NCBI GenBank assembly: GCA_003054655.1
Contig: QAYZ01000007.1
Location: 29,441 to 93,440, forward strand
Reading direction: 5' to 3'
Source: Spartobacteria bacterium LR76
GTDB taxonomy: Bacteria > Verrucomicrobiota > Verrucomicrobiia > Chthoniobacterales > Terrimicrobiaceae
DNA length: 64,000 nucleotides
Position numbers and translations under genes: made by a program. This document shows, one piece after another, positions 37,247-45,823 of the stretch (position 1 is the first letter of the stretch; each line of letters begins with the position of its first letter). The notes under the pieces were generated by a model. The model was given only the letters and a program-made list of their open reading frames with translations. It was not told the DNA's origin and ran no database searches.

Positions 37247-38426
37247 CACCTCCGCGCGACGGCCCGGAGGGCTTTCCCGCCGTCTGCTCCAGACATCTCT
37301 GTTCATCGCTCTCGCCGGTATAGGCCAATACTCCGCCCGGGCGGAGCTGGTGAAGCGCGTCGTCGAGGGGCCGCAGAATGCCTATTTTGTCTATCCTCAC
37401 TCCAACGGCTTCCTTTCGGACGGAAAAAGCTATGTCGCAGCACAGCCGGAACGAGACGGCCTGAAGTTCCTTTCTTTTGATCCTGCGACAGGAACACAGA
37501 AAGAGCTGGGATGGTTCCCCCACGTAGACCTGTACTACAGCCTTTCCGATGATGGAAAACGGATGGCGTTTACCGCCGATAACACGCTGTATCTTTGGGA
37601 AATCGAGAGCGGCCAGCCGCCAAAGGCCGTCTACCAGGATGCACCGGAGGAAGCCGGGAAATGGTGGCATACGGTAAGCGATATCTCACCCCGGGGCGAT
37701 GCCATCGTCTCCATGCGGAAACGGAAGAAAGGAGCCGATCCCAACGACGACAGCATCAAATGCCAGTTGCTCCGGCATGACCTGTCCAGCGGCAAAACAG
37801 AGGTGCTGCTGGAGACGGACTGGTGGCTGAACCACGTGCACTTCTCGCCCTATGATCCGAGTTGGATTTGTTTTGCACACGAGGGGGATGCCGACAAGGT
37901 GGCTGATCGGATCTGGGTTTGGAATGCGAAGGAGGCTCCGAAGGGGAAGATGCTTTTCAATCAGACCGGCCAGGACGGCAAGCTGCTGCAGGTGGGCCAC
38001 GAGCGAGCCTCCTTCACCTCGCCTTCCATGATCTTTATTGCCTACGGAGCCAGCGAGGGCTCGCCGCGCGGCTTGTATGAAGTCGGCTTCGACGGCAAGA
38101 GCCGCCTGATCAGCCAGAGCGATCGCGACATGCATTGCAACATCAGCCGCGACGGCCTCTGGGCCGTGGTGGATACGAGCGGCCCGCACGACGCCGAGGG
38201 CAAGGGGTGGGAAAACTCCAACTCGGTCAGCGATGTGATGGCCGTGAACACGAAAACCGGTGAGCGGACCATGCTCTACCGCACATCCATCCTAAAACAT
38301 CCCTGGCACCCGCATCCGCACATCAGCCCGGATGGCCATTGGGTCGTGTTAAATGATGCCAGGCGACATCGCACCATCGCCCTGGAGATCGATCCCGAGG
38401 CACTCAAGGGATTCCTCAAACAATAG
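37239..38426 (+). CDS. oligogalacturonate-lyase-like beta-propeller protein
   Basis: A 395-residue protein with an N-terminal signal peptide (cleavage near ARA, residue 35) and six or seven WD-like blades (YSLSDDGKRMAFT, DISPRGDAIVSMRK). Its pattern matches PL22 oligogalacturonate lyases: NHVHFSPYDPSWICFAHEG in the middle and a His cluster H354, H357, H359, H361 in HPWHPHPHISPDG, the type of Mn2+ site that family uses, plus the end VVLNDARRHR. The typical family member is cytoplasmic, so a signal peptide is unusual. The function is therefore a uronate lyase or related metal-binding propeller. The start overlaps the previous stop by eight bases. Confidence 0.78.
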   Translation: MNNTSARRPGGLSRRLLQTSLFIALAGIGQYSARAELVKRVVEGPQNAYFVYPHSNGFLSDGKSYVAAQPERDGLKFLSFDPATGTQKELGWFPHVDLYYSLSDDGKRMAFTADNTLYLWEIESGQPPKAVYQDAPEEAGKWWHTVSDISPRGDAIVSMRKRKKGADPNDDSIKCQLLRHDLSSGKTEVLLETDWWLNHVHFSPYDPSWICFAHEGDADKVADRIWVWNAKEAPKGKMLFNQTGQDGKLLQVGHERASFTSPSMIFIAYGASEGSPRGLYEVGFDGKSRLISQSDRDMHCNISRDGLWAVVDTSGPHDAEGKGWENSNSVSDVMAVNTKTGERTMLYRTSILKHPWHPHPHISPDGHWVVLNDARRHRTIALEIDPEALKGFLKQ

Positions 38427-38439
38427 GCCCCCCTCGACC

Positions 38440-39102
38440 ATGCATCCCCCCGCCCGCCCAGAAAGAACCCGGGGCTTCACCCTGCTGGAGCTCCTCGCTG
38501 CCGTAGCGATCATCGTGTTCCTCGCGAGTCTGCTTTTCGCTGGAATCGGCCCCATGATGGAAAACTCCCGAAAGGCGAAATGCCTGGGCCAGCTCCGGGC
38601 CATCTCGCACGCCATTGCGTTGTATTCCAATGACAACAACATGACCCTCCCGCCCTCCTACGGCGGAGTCGCCGATCCGCAGCAGACGTGGTGGTGGTAT
38701 AACTTTGACTCCCCTCTGGCCGCCTACTCGGGCAAACCGGAGACATGGATGAAAATCACGATCTGCGACAATAACAGATCGCCCGCCAAGGTCGCTGCCA
38801 CGGGCGTGAAGGGCTACCCGTACACGGTGAACTACAACGTCATGCCGACCTACAACGCCCAGATCAACTTCACCGTGGTCAAGGCGACGCAGCTCGCCAA
38901 TCCGTCAAGAGTGATCCTCATGACGGACTCGGTCAAAGGGGACAACTGGGGATGGGGATTTCGCGATGTGTCGCCCGAATTCAAAAACTGGAATCGCGTG
39001 TCGGAAAGCCATCAAGGCACAGCAAATATCCTCTGGTGCGACGGGCATGTTTCCTCAAGCCGAAAAAGCGAGATTCGCTCGGAGAACTGCACCATCCAGT
39101 AG
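38440..39102 (+). CDS. solitary type II pseudopilin-like protein (H-X9-DG)
   Basis: A 220-residue protein from the ATG at 38440 (MHPPARPERTRGFTLLELL). GFTLLELLAAVAIIVFLASL is a prepilin leader with Glu5, followed by a pilin-like domain and the C-terminal H-X9-DG element SHQGTANILWCDGHVSSS. It starts 13 bases after the propeller gene and is followed by the transporter gene, so it belongs to the carbohydrate operon. No other secretion-system gene is near, which is typical of Verrucomicrobia solitary pseudopilins. Confidence 0.87.
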   Translation: MHPPARPERTRGFTLLELLAAVAIIVFLASLLFAGIGPMMENSRKAKCLGQLRAISHAIALYSNDNNMTLPPSYGGVADPQQTWWWYNFDSPLAAYSGKPETWMKITICDNNRSPAKVAATGVKGYPYTVNYNVMPTYNAQINFTVVKATQLANPSRVILMTDSVKGDNWGWGFRDVSPEFKNWNRVSESHQGTANILWCDGHVSSSRKSEIRSENCTIQ

Positions 39103-39110
39103 CACGCAGG

Positions 39111-40526
39111 ATGAGGGTATCTGACAACTCACCTCCTCCGTCCGCTCCACCGGTGGAAAGCAGCACGGGACGAGCAGCGGCGAACCACGATCTGCGCTGG
39201 CGGGCGGGCACATTGGTCTATACATCGTCCGGGCTGTTCCTTCTCTTTGCCTGGCTACTACTGGGAGATTTCTCCTGGTCGATGCGCGAACGCTCCGTCT
39301 CACCGATGGCGCAGTGGTATCTGAGTCAGCTAGACATCTCCAATCTGCTATTCGCCCTGCTCATGGGGTCCATCCCGGCTCTCCTCGGGATCATCATCGC
39401 ACCGATCGTGAGCGTGATGTCCGACCGGCACCGGGGGCCTCGTGGCCGGCGCATCCCGTTCCTGCTGATTACGACGCCATTTGCCGCGGGTGCGATGATC
39501 GGGCTGGGACTCACGCCTCTGCTCTCACGGGCTGTGGCGGGCTGGTATCCGCAGCTCGATGCGACGACAGTTGCTCTTTTCGGATTCTGTCTGTCATGGA
39601 CGATCTTTGAGATCGCAACGATCGCCGGGGGAGCGGTGTTTGGCGGACTGCTCAATGACGTTGTGCCGCCCGGGCTGATCGGGCGGTTCCATGGGCTGTT
39701 CCGTGCGGTCAGCCTGATCGACGGCATCATATTCAACTACTGGCTGATGGGACATACGCCGGGCTACTTCACGCCGATCCTTGTGGGACTCGGGCTCTTC
39801 TACGGAATATCCTTTATGTTCGTATGCCTCAAGATCCGCGAGGGTGGCTACCCTCCAGTCGACACTGCGTGCCAGACGTCGAGCGCACGACGCGGCCCGC
39901 TGGCCGGGATCGCCAGCTATCTCAGGACGTGCTTCTCCAAGCCCTACTACGTCTCGGTGTTTCTCATGATGACCCTGGCCGCCCTCGCCTTTCTGCCAAT
40001 GAACACCTTCGCGATCCGCTATGCCAGCCATCTGCATATCGGGATGGATGCGTACGGAAAAGTGGTTGCATTGACTTATCTCGTGTCGCTCTTGCTCGCC
40101 TATCCGCTCGGGTGGCTGGCCGATCTTTTTCATCCCCTGCGGGTCGGGGCGGTGACGCTCGGGCTGTACGCCGGAGTGATGCTCTGGACGGCAGCCAGAG
40201 CGGCGACAGGAGATGCCTTCCTCCTGGCCCTGCTGCTGCACGGAGTCTGCTCTGGAAGCTACTTCACCTGCTCGGCTTCGCTCGGCAACCGCCTGTACCC
40301 GGCCTCGCATTTCGCCCGGTATGCATCGGCGGCAGGCATCCCGATCTCGCTTTCCGCCCTGTTTTTCCCGGTCGCCATGGGAGCATTGATCGACTGGAGG
40401 GGAGGAGCTTATCACTGGGTGTTTCCTGTCGCGGGCGGAGTGGCCCTTTGCGCCTTAGGACTCACTCTCGCGGTGTACCGCCAGTTCCTGAGCCTGGGTG
40501 GGATAAAATATTACTCAGCTCCATGA
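39111..40526 (+). CDS. MFS transporter, probably for sugars or oligosaccharides
   Basis: A 471-residue protein from the ATG at 39111, eight bases after the pseudopilin stop. About 12 membrane helices are visible. The loop between helices 2 and 3 has MSDRHRGPRGRRIPFLLI, the D-R-x-G-R-R major facilitator signature; helix 5-6 and 11-12 carry F/G-rich stretches. The fold and the signature are close to the GPH (glycoside-pentoside-hexuronide) cation symporters. In this operon it likely imports the product released by the secreted lyases. Confidence 0.86.
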   Translation: MRVSDNSPPPSAPPVESSTGRAAANHDLRWRAGTLVYTSSGLFLLFAWLLLGDFSWSMRERSVSPMAQWYLSQLDISNLLFALLMGSIPALLGIIIAPIVSVMSDRHRGPRGRRIPFLLITTPFAAGAMIGLGLTPLLSRAVAGWYPQLDATTVALFGFCLSWTIFEIATIAGGAVFGGLLNDVVPPGLIGRFHGLFRAVSLIDGIIFNYWLMGHTPGYFTPILVGLGLFYGISFMFVCLKIREGGYPPVDTACQTSSARRGPLAGIASYLRTCFSKPYYVSVFLMMTLAALAFLPMNTFAIRYASHLHIGMDAYGKVVALTYLVSLLLAYPLGWLADLFHPLRVGAVTLGLYAGVMLWTAARAATGDAFLLALLLHGVCSGSYFTCSASLGNRLYPASHFARYASAAGIPISLSALFFPVAMGALIDWRGGAYHWVFPVAGGVALCALGLTLAVYRQFLSLGGIKYYSAP

Positions 40527-40527
40527 G

Positions 40528-41940
40528 ATGAGAGGACACAGCATGTCATCAACAGATCGAGCAACCGTTGTCCCACAAGATCGGCACCTGCGGCAAAGAA
40601 ACGCGCACAATGCCGTACGTCCGTTCCGGATGGCGGTCGTGGGCATCGGCGGGTTCGCCGACTTGCATCACCTCGCCTTGGCGAGACTGGAGAATGAGAG
40701 GGAGGTGCAGATGCTGGCGACCTGTGATCCGGCCCTGAACTCCCTGGCCGCACAGTGCGAAGCCCACCGCTTCGGCGAGCGGGGAGTCTCGACGTATACG
40801 GACATCGCGACCTTGCTCTCGCGTCACGCGCATGAGCTGGACGCGATCTCGATCTCCAGCCCGATCCCCTTTCACCAGGAGCATCACCGAATGAGCGTCG
40901 GGCACCAGATCGCCTGCTACCTGGAAAAGCCGCCCACGCTCGATCCGGCAGAGCTGGAGAGCATGATCGCCACGGATCTCCTGGCGGCTCATCCCTCGGC
41001 GGTGGGGTTCAATCACATCTCCCAGCCATGGCGGCTCCGTTTGAAGAAACGCATCCTCGCGGGAGAGTTCGGTTCACTCGTCGAGGTGGGGTTCGCAGGA
41101 TTCTGGCGGCGCCCGATCGGGTATTTCGTCCGGAATGGCTGGGCGGGAAAACTGCTGTTCGGCGAAAAGATCCTGCTGGACTCGTGCTGCGGCAACGCCA
41201 TGTCACACTACCTTCATAACATGCTTTTCCACGCCGGCACGCGAGGCTTGTGGGAGTGGGCACGGCCGACCGGGGTGACCGCGGAACTCTACCGAGCCAA
41301 TGATATCGAAAGCCCGGATACCATCTTTGCCCGGGGGACACTCGACGAGGGAATACGCTTCCGGATCATCGCGACGCACGCATGTGAAACGCGGCAGCGG
41401 CAGCGCGAGATCATCCAATGCGAAGACGCGCTCATCGAGATCCCGGAGGACGGGTGCGGCACGATCACATGGCGTGACGGGACCATTGAGAGCTTCTCCG
41501 CCGCCAGTCTCCCTGCCCCGACTTTACTGCGTGAAAACCTGCAGGAGTACTTCGCCTTTCTGACCGGCGACCGCTCGCGACCGTCGTCCACCCTCGCTGA
41601 TTGCCGCGCGTTCGTATCGCTCAACTCCCGGCTGTACCTTTCCAGCCCCTGCATCCAACGGATCGATGACGCCCACCTCAGCCTTCTGGCCGCGGACGAC
41701 TTTGGCGGCGTTACGCTCATCATTCCCGACATTGAGCAAACTGGGGAGGACTTCCTACTCGACGGCAGGCTCCCTTCCGAGAAAGGCGTGGAGTGGGCCA
41801 TGGAAGGAAGCTCCGCCTGCATCTCCAGCGAAACCGCGCCGAACCTGCTGCGCCAAAGGATCACCCACCTCCAGGCAAGCTCCCGGGAAAATCCCATCCG
41901 CAACCTCAACAGCATCCAAAGAGCCAGGCGGAAGCATTGA
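40528..41940 (+). CDS. Gfo/Idh/MocA-family oxidoreductase
   Basis: A 470-residue protein starting one base after the transporter stop. It has a Rossmann domain with MAVVGIGGFADLHHLAL near 34-51 (G-x-G-G variant), LATCDPALNSLAAQC, and the family motif CYLEKPPTLDPAELE with the catalytic Lys of the EKP box. An alpha/beta domain with NHISQPWRLRLKKRIL, GSLVEVGFAGFW and LLDSCCGNAMSHYLHNMLF (conserved D..x(3)..H) follows. The protein is about 100 residues longer than average members, with added C-terminal sequence. It probably oxidises or reduces an imported sugar acid using NAD(P). Confidence 0.88.
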   Translation: MRGHSMSSTDRATVVPQDRHLRQRNAHNAVRPFRMAVVGIGGFADLHHLALARLENEREVQMLATCDPALNSLAAQCEAHRFGERGVSTYTDIATLLSRHAHELDAISISSPIPFHQEHHRMSVGHQIACYLEKPPTLDPAELESMIATDLLAAHPSAVGFNHISQPWRLRLKKRILAGEFGSLVEVGFAGFWRRPIGYFVRNGWAGKLLFGEKILLDSCCGNAMSHYLHNMLFHAGTRGLWEWARPTGVTAELYRANDIESPDTIFARGTLDEGIRFRIIATHACETRQRQREIIQCEDALIEIPEDGCGTITWRDGTIESFSAASLPAPTLLRENLQEYFAFLTGDRSRPSSTLADCRAFVSLNSRLYLSSPCIQRIDDAHLSLLAADDFGGVTLIIPDIEQTGEDFLLDGRLPSEKGVEWAMEGSSACISSETAPNLLRQRITHLQASSRENPIRNLNSIQRARRKH

Positions 41941-42194
41941 CGCAGCTCCCCTCGATCACGGCTGGCAAACGGGTGGCCGGTTCGAGGAAAACGTCATCGC
42001 TCCAGTCGTCGCAGACACTTGAAACCTGTCCGCTGACGGAATAGCCAACCCCGCATTGCGATCCCGACATACCGATTTATGATGGAACGACTCAAGGGGC
42101 GATGCATAAGGCGGAATATCCGGGGGATATCGGTCTGGCAGCATTGCCAGTCGGCCGAATCGATTATTGATGGCGCAGCATCCCTGGCTTTGTC
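41941..42194. other. intergenic gap between convergent genes
   Basis: This 254-base gap holds no repeat copy of the dispersed family and no gene I can support. A short hairpin, CTGGCA (42134) with TGCCAG and a GCAT loop, is the only structure seen. Confidence 0.35.
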
Positions 42195-42842
42195 TCACGG
42201 AAGCTTCTGGAGCTTGTAGATGTTGAGAAAGGTGATGTTCCAGTCCGAGTGCCAGCCGCTGCGGACCCGGAGGTGGCCGCTGAGATCAAAATTCTCCAGC
42301 GGCACGGAGAAAAGCTGAAGCTGATCGCACCACACCATTGCCTTCGAGTCCGTCACCGCAATCGTGAGGACAAAACCGTCGGGATTGGTGGCAAATGTAT
42401 CCAGCTCGCCCTGCTTCTGCTGGATGAGGTCAAAGTCGTAGGCCGAGGGCTTGGGGTTGGTCTTCTCCAGGAAAGCGAAGCGCTTGAACTGGCGGTTATA
42501 CTCCAGCCCGAGCAGATCGAAGAAGGAGAGGCGGAAGAAATGGTTCTTCTTCGAATCAAACTGGATGCCGACCTGGATGACGGTATCGCCAGACAGGCCC
42601 TTGGTGAGTTCCAGGAAGGGATTTTCCTCCACAGAGGTAATTTGCAACCCCCCGTTCTCGACATTCACGGCCACCTCACCCTTCGACAACACGGCCCAGC
42701 CCGCGCTTTCCAGCGAGGTCGCATCGGCAGGTATCGAGTAGATCTTCTCGCCGACCTCCAGACCAGGAGGCAATGCGGACTCGGCAGCGTGCAGGAGCAG
42801 CGGAGCTCCTAGGACAAGACAGGAGAGGAGGGACTTGAACAT
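42195..42842 (-). CDS. secreted hypothetical protein
   Basis: A 215-residue protein from the ATG at 42842 (MFKSLLSCLVLGAPLLLHAA; the upstream MILIWP extension is unlikely). It has a signal peptide and a beta-rich domain of about 190 residues (FLELTKGLSGDTVIQVGIQF, HFFRLSFFDLLGLEYNRQF, LTIAVTDSKAMVWCDQLQLF, NITFLNIYKLQKL) resembling a concanavalin-like lectin or 3-keto-disaccharide-hydrolase-type jelly roll. The family is not certain. It is divergent from the second pseudopilin, with two operator-like motifs in between. Confidence 0.7.
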   Translation of the reverse strand: MFKSLLSCLVLGAPLLLHAAESALPPGLEVGEKIYSIPADATSLESAGWAVLSKGEVAVNVENGGLQITSVEENPFLELTKGLSGDTVIQVGIQFDSKKNHFFRLSFFDLLGLEYNRQFKRFAFLEKTNPKPSAYDFDLIQQKQGELDTFATNPDGFVLTIAVTDSKAMVWCDQLQLFSVPLENFDLSGHLRVRSGWHSDWNITFLNIYKLQKLP

Positions 42843-42889
42843 GGCTGCTATCGATAATGGCCAAATCAGGATCAAACAACAGGGACTCC

Positions 42890-42944
42890 GTTGAACATAC
42901 AGTAGCCGGAATCGACGGAAGCTGCCGCCCGTTGTATGTTAAAT
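42890..42944. promoter_or_regulatory. paired operator-like motifs in a divergent promoter
   Basis: GTTGAACATACAGTA (42890-42904) and, on the opposite strand, ATTTAACATACAACG (42930-42944) form an inverted pair with 10 of 11 core bases matching and a 40-base offset. They lie between a secreted protein gene and the pseudopilin/sialidase-like genes. The same motif occurs at 48777, 52735 and 52795. Confidence 0.6.
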
Positions 42945-42970
42945 GCGCCGCATCTTTTGTCCGGCATGGA

Positions 42971-43675
42971 ATGCCCATAAGTTCTCCTCCAGAATCATTG
43001 ACTCCCGTGTCCTCCCTTCCCAACACACGTCGCCTCCGGATAACAGGTTTCTCGCTGGTCGAGATGATCATCGCCATAGCCGTGCTCGGGCTTCTTGTCT
43101 CGATGAGCATGCCTGCCATCTCTGCCGCACGAGCCCGGGCGACGGCGGCAAAAGCGTCGGGCAATCTCCGCCAGCTTGCCGCGGCGCAGATCATGTATGC
43201 GGCTGATAACAACCAGTCCTTCACCCCGTCGTGGTCGCCGTCCGATCCTGTATCGTGGCAGTTGCGGCTGCTTCCCTACCTGTACCCCAATGCCAGCAAC
43301 GGCAACTCTCTGCGAAGCGACCCCAAATCCGTCTTCAATGTTCCCGACGCCAAACTGGGATCGGGCGGCGTAACCTCCGTAGGCCTCAACGCTTATGCAG
43401 CATCTGTAAATACGAACAACGGGCGGTACTGGAACTTCCGCTCGCAACTCGTGCCGCGCCCCTCATCGATCATCCTCCTCGGTGAGATCGAGCCACAGAA
43501 CAACGATTTCGTCCAGCCGCCGGATGTGACCATGGGCGGCGGAAAGCCGGGATTTCGCCGCGACAACAAGACCAGAGCCCTCATGGCGTTTTGCGACGGC
43601 CATGTCGAGGCTCTCACGACCAATCAACTCCTAAGCTCTCGCCCTCAGCCATCCAATCCGTGGTTCTGGTGGTGA
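42971..43675 (+). CDS. solitary type II pseudopilin-like protein
   Basis: A 234-residue protein from the ATG at 42971 (an in-frame ATG at 42857 would put the operator motifs inside the gene, so I reject it). TGFSLVEMIIAIAVLGLLVS is a prepilin leader with Glu5; the globular part has ASGNLRQLAAAQIMYAADNN and ends with DNKTRALMAFCDGHVEALTT, a variant of the H-X9-DG motif in which the His is replaced (D/N...FCDGHV). It starts the operon that holds the sialidase-like gene, 21 bases downstream. Confidence 0.85.
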   Translation: MPISSPPESLTPVSSLPNTRRLRITGFSLVEMIIAIAVLGLLVSMSMPAISAARARATAAKASGNLRQLAAAQIMYAADNNQSFTPSWSPSDPVSWQLRLLPYLYPNASNGNSLRSDPKSVFNVPDAKLGSGGVTSVGLNAYAASVNTNNGRYWNFRSQLVPRPSSIILLGEIEPQNNDFVQPPDVTMGGGKPGFRRDNKTRALMAFCDGHVEALTTNQLLSSRPQPSNPWFWW

Positions 43676-43696
43676 CCTCCTTCAGTGACTTGCTTC

Positions 43697-45538
43697 ATGA
43701 GAAACGATCAGCTTGAGACCTCCGCCCGGGTCTCCACCAAAAACAAGGCCAACCCGCGCATGCAGCGTCTTTTGGCGATTCGCGCCCCCGAGGTGGTCGG
43801 CATCCCGCCGACAAATCCCATCCGAGACCTGATGCTCTTACCAGGGGGGGAATTGCGACACTACGGCTATCGTCCCATCCCGGGAGGCGACCCTTATCAT
43901 AATATTTACCTATCGAGCATCGACGGCGGGCTTTCGTGGATCGAGCACGACACCCCGCGACGCTGTCCAGGCGCCACGGTGCAGAGCCCGTGGTCCGGCG
44001 ATTTCCTCACTCTACTCTGCTGCCACAAACACCCGTCGCTCGAGGAATATCAAAACATTCACCAGACTTGCCCGGAACCCGGCATTTATGTCCACCGCTC
44101 CTGGCAAGGGCCGGACGGGCCGTTCGTCTCCCACAAGGTCGCTCCCCTGCTCCCGCGCCTGCTGATGCCCCGGCAGCCTATTGCATTGAAGTCGGTGAAC
44201 CGCTGGATCGTCCCCGCCCAGGCTGCGATGGAAGATCCAATGCTGCAAAATCCGATCGTCTTTCTTTCCGATGACGATGGCGTCACATGGCGCACGGTCG
44301 TATTGCCTCGCATCCCTCCTCTCGGCGTGGCCTGGCCGCATGAGGGACCTCGCTGGGAAAACTGCGGCCCGGAACCCACGCTGGTCGAGATGACCGACGG
44401 AAAGCTCTACATGCTCATCCGCACAGCGCACGATGTCCTGTGGGAGTCCATCTCCACCGACGCAGGCAACTCTTGGTCCGCGCCCTCTCCCTCGCGATTT
44501 TACAGCACGATCACGACCCCCCTGCTTCATCGCATGTCCGACAGCCGGCTGGTCTTGATCTGGAACAATACAACACCCCTGCCCGAGGTGGATCACACCA
44601 CCCAGCCGGGATTGGAGCCGAGCGAACACGCTGGGATGTGGGAGGATGTTTTCACCAACCGCGACGCTCTGCACGCTGCCGTATCCCATGACGATGGCAA
44701 AACCTGGAGGGGATTTCGCGAGATCCATCTCAACGACCGCCGCAATGATGTCGATTTCCGCAGTCGGGGCGGAAGCAGGATTTCGCTGGATCGCAGCATC
44801 CATCAATCGCAGGCAGTGGAACTCCCCGGCGGCAAGCTCCTCGTCGCTTTCGGCCAGCATCCCGAGTGCCGGCGCATGCTGATCTTTGATCCCCACTGGC
44901 TGGAGGAAACGACCGCCCATGATGATTTTTCGGAAGGACTCAGGCACTGGTCGCACCATCGCTACATCAAGAGCGTCGCTGGTGGATTTCGCGGCGTGGT
45001 CGGCCACTGCTCTCTGAACCGTTGCGTAGGCGCTGCGCTGATCCCCCACCCGGATGGCACCATGCGCGAGGTCCTGCAAATCGCATCACATCCCGACGCG
45101 CGGCTGCTGGAGCAAAAAGAAGGAGCGGTGTGGAATTTCCCCGCCTCATGGCGCGGGGAGATGACGATCCGCCTGCGTCTTCCTCTCGGCGGCCAGGGTA
45201 CGCAAATCACCCTCATCGATCGCTGGCTCAACCCGACTGATCCTGTCGTCGCCCAGCTTTCCCAATTTGTTATTCGCATCGACCCTCAAGGGACAGTCAA
45301 TGGAAAGGCCAAGGTGACCCATGATGAATGGAGAAACCTCGTGATCCGCTGGAATCTCCCGACAGAACAAACGGCGGGCTTCTCCATTGACGGGGAGACC
45401 TGGCATGAGATGCCCTTGAAGACTCCCACGATCAACGGCCCGAGCTATCTGCATATCCAGAGCATGGCTCCTGCCGATGATCTGCTCGGGGTGCTGGTTG
45501 AGTCCGTGCACATGCGCGCCCGGCCGGCAGGCGTCTAG
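43697..45538 (+). CDS. sialidase-like BNR protein with C-terminal lectin-like domain
   Basis: A 613-residue protein from the ATG at 43697. At least four Asp-boxes are visible in the sialidase beta-propeller (residues about 40-410): SSIDGGLSW, SDDDGVTW, STDAGNSW and SHDDGKTW. Possible active-site residues include Arg in NPIRDLMLLPGG and later Arg pairs. A second domain (about 430-613) is jelly-roll-like: WNFPASWRGEMTIRLRLP, FVIRIDPQGTVNGKAKV, RNLVIRWNLPTEQTAGF. There is no signal peptide, so it may act in the cytoplasm after uptake or use another export route. The true glycosidic linkage is unknown. Confidence 0.82.
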   Translation: MRNDQLETSARVSTKNKANPRMQRLLAIRAPEVVGIPPTNPIRDLMLLPGGELRHYGYRPIPGGDPYHNIYLSSIDGGLSWIEHDTPRRCPGATVQSPWSGDFLTLLCCHKHPSLEEYQNIHQTCPEPGIYVHRSWQGPDGPFVSHKVAPLLPRLLMPRQPIALKSVNRWIVPAQAAMEDPMLQNPIVFLSDDDGVTWRTVVLPRIPPLGVAWPHEGPRWENCGPEPTLVEMTDGKLYMLIRTAHDVLWESISTDAGNSWSAPSPSRFYSTITTPLLHRMSDSRLVLIWNNTTPLPEVDHTTQPGLEPSEHAGMWEDVFTNRDALHAAVSHDDGKTWRGFREIHLNDRRNDVDFRSRGGSRISLDRSIHQSQAVELPGGKLLVAFGQHPECRRMLIFDPHWLEETTAHDDFSEGLRHWSHHRYIKSVAGGFRGVVGHCSLNRCVGAALIPHPDGTMREVLQIASHPDARLLEQKEGAVWNFPASWRGEMTIRLRLPLGGQGTQITLIDRWLNPTDPVVAQLSQFVIRIDPQGTVNGKAKVTHDEWRNLVIRWNLPTEQTAGFSIDGETWHEMPLKTPTINGPSYLHIQSMAPADDLLGVLVESVHMRARPAGV

Positions 45539-45750
45539 AAAAGATAATCGCTTTTTTCTTCGCGGGGTCGGATCGCGTTGCGGTCCGACCAGACATGTCT
45601 CCCTCTCTGCGCGCGATTCGCAAGCGAAGCGATCCGGCGGAGCATCACGCCGCAAGAGCCAGTACAGCACCGCTGCCGTGGACGCGTCTTTCCGCCCGGC
45701 TGCGACAAGATCCGCTCCTTTCGACACTCCGCCGCCCAGATGCATCGACC

Positions 45751-45795
45751 GAAAAAATGAAGAGAGCGACGTCGAGTTGCCCCGAGTCGCTCTCT
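45751..45795 (-). terminator. rho-independent terminator of the beta-strand repeat gene
   Basis: AGAGAGCGAC (45761-45770) pairs with GTCGCTCTCT (45786-45795); on the minus strand the stem is followed after three bases by six uridines (A run 45752-45757). It lies 29 bases past the stop of the minus-strand gene that ends at 45824. Confidence 0.85.
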
Positions 45796-45823
45796 CCCTC
45801 CCGCCTGGGATTGGGACAGAATC

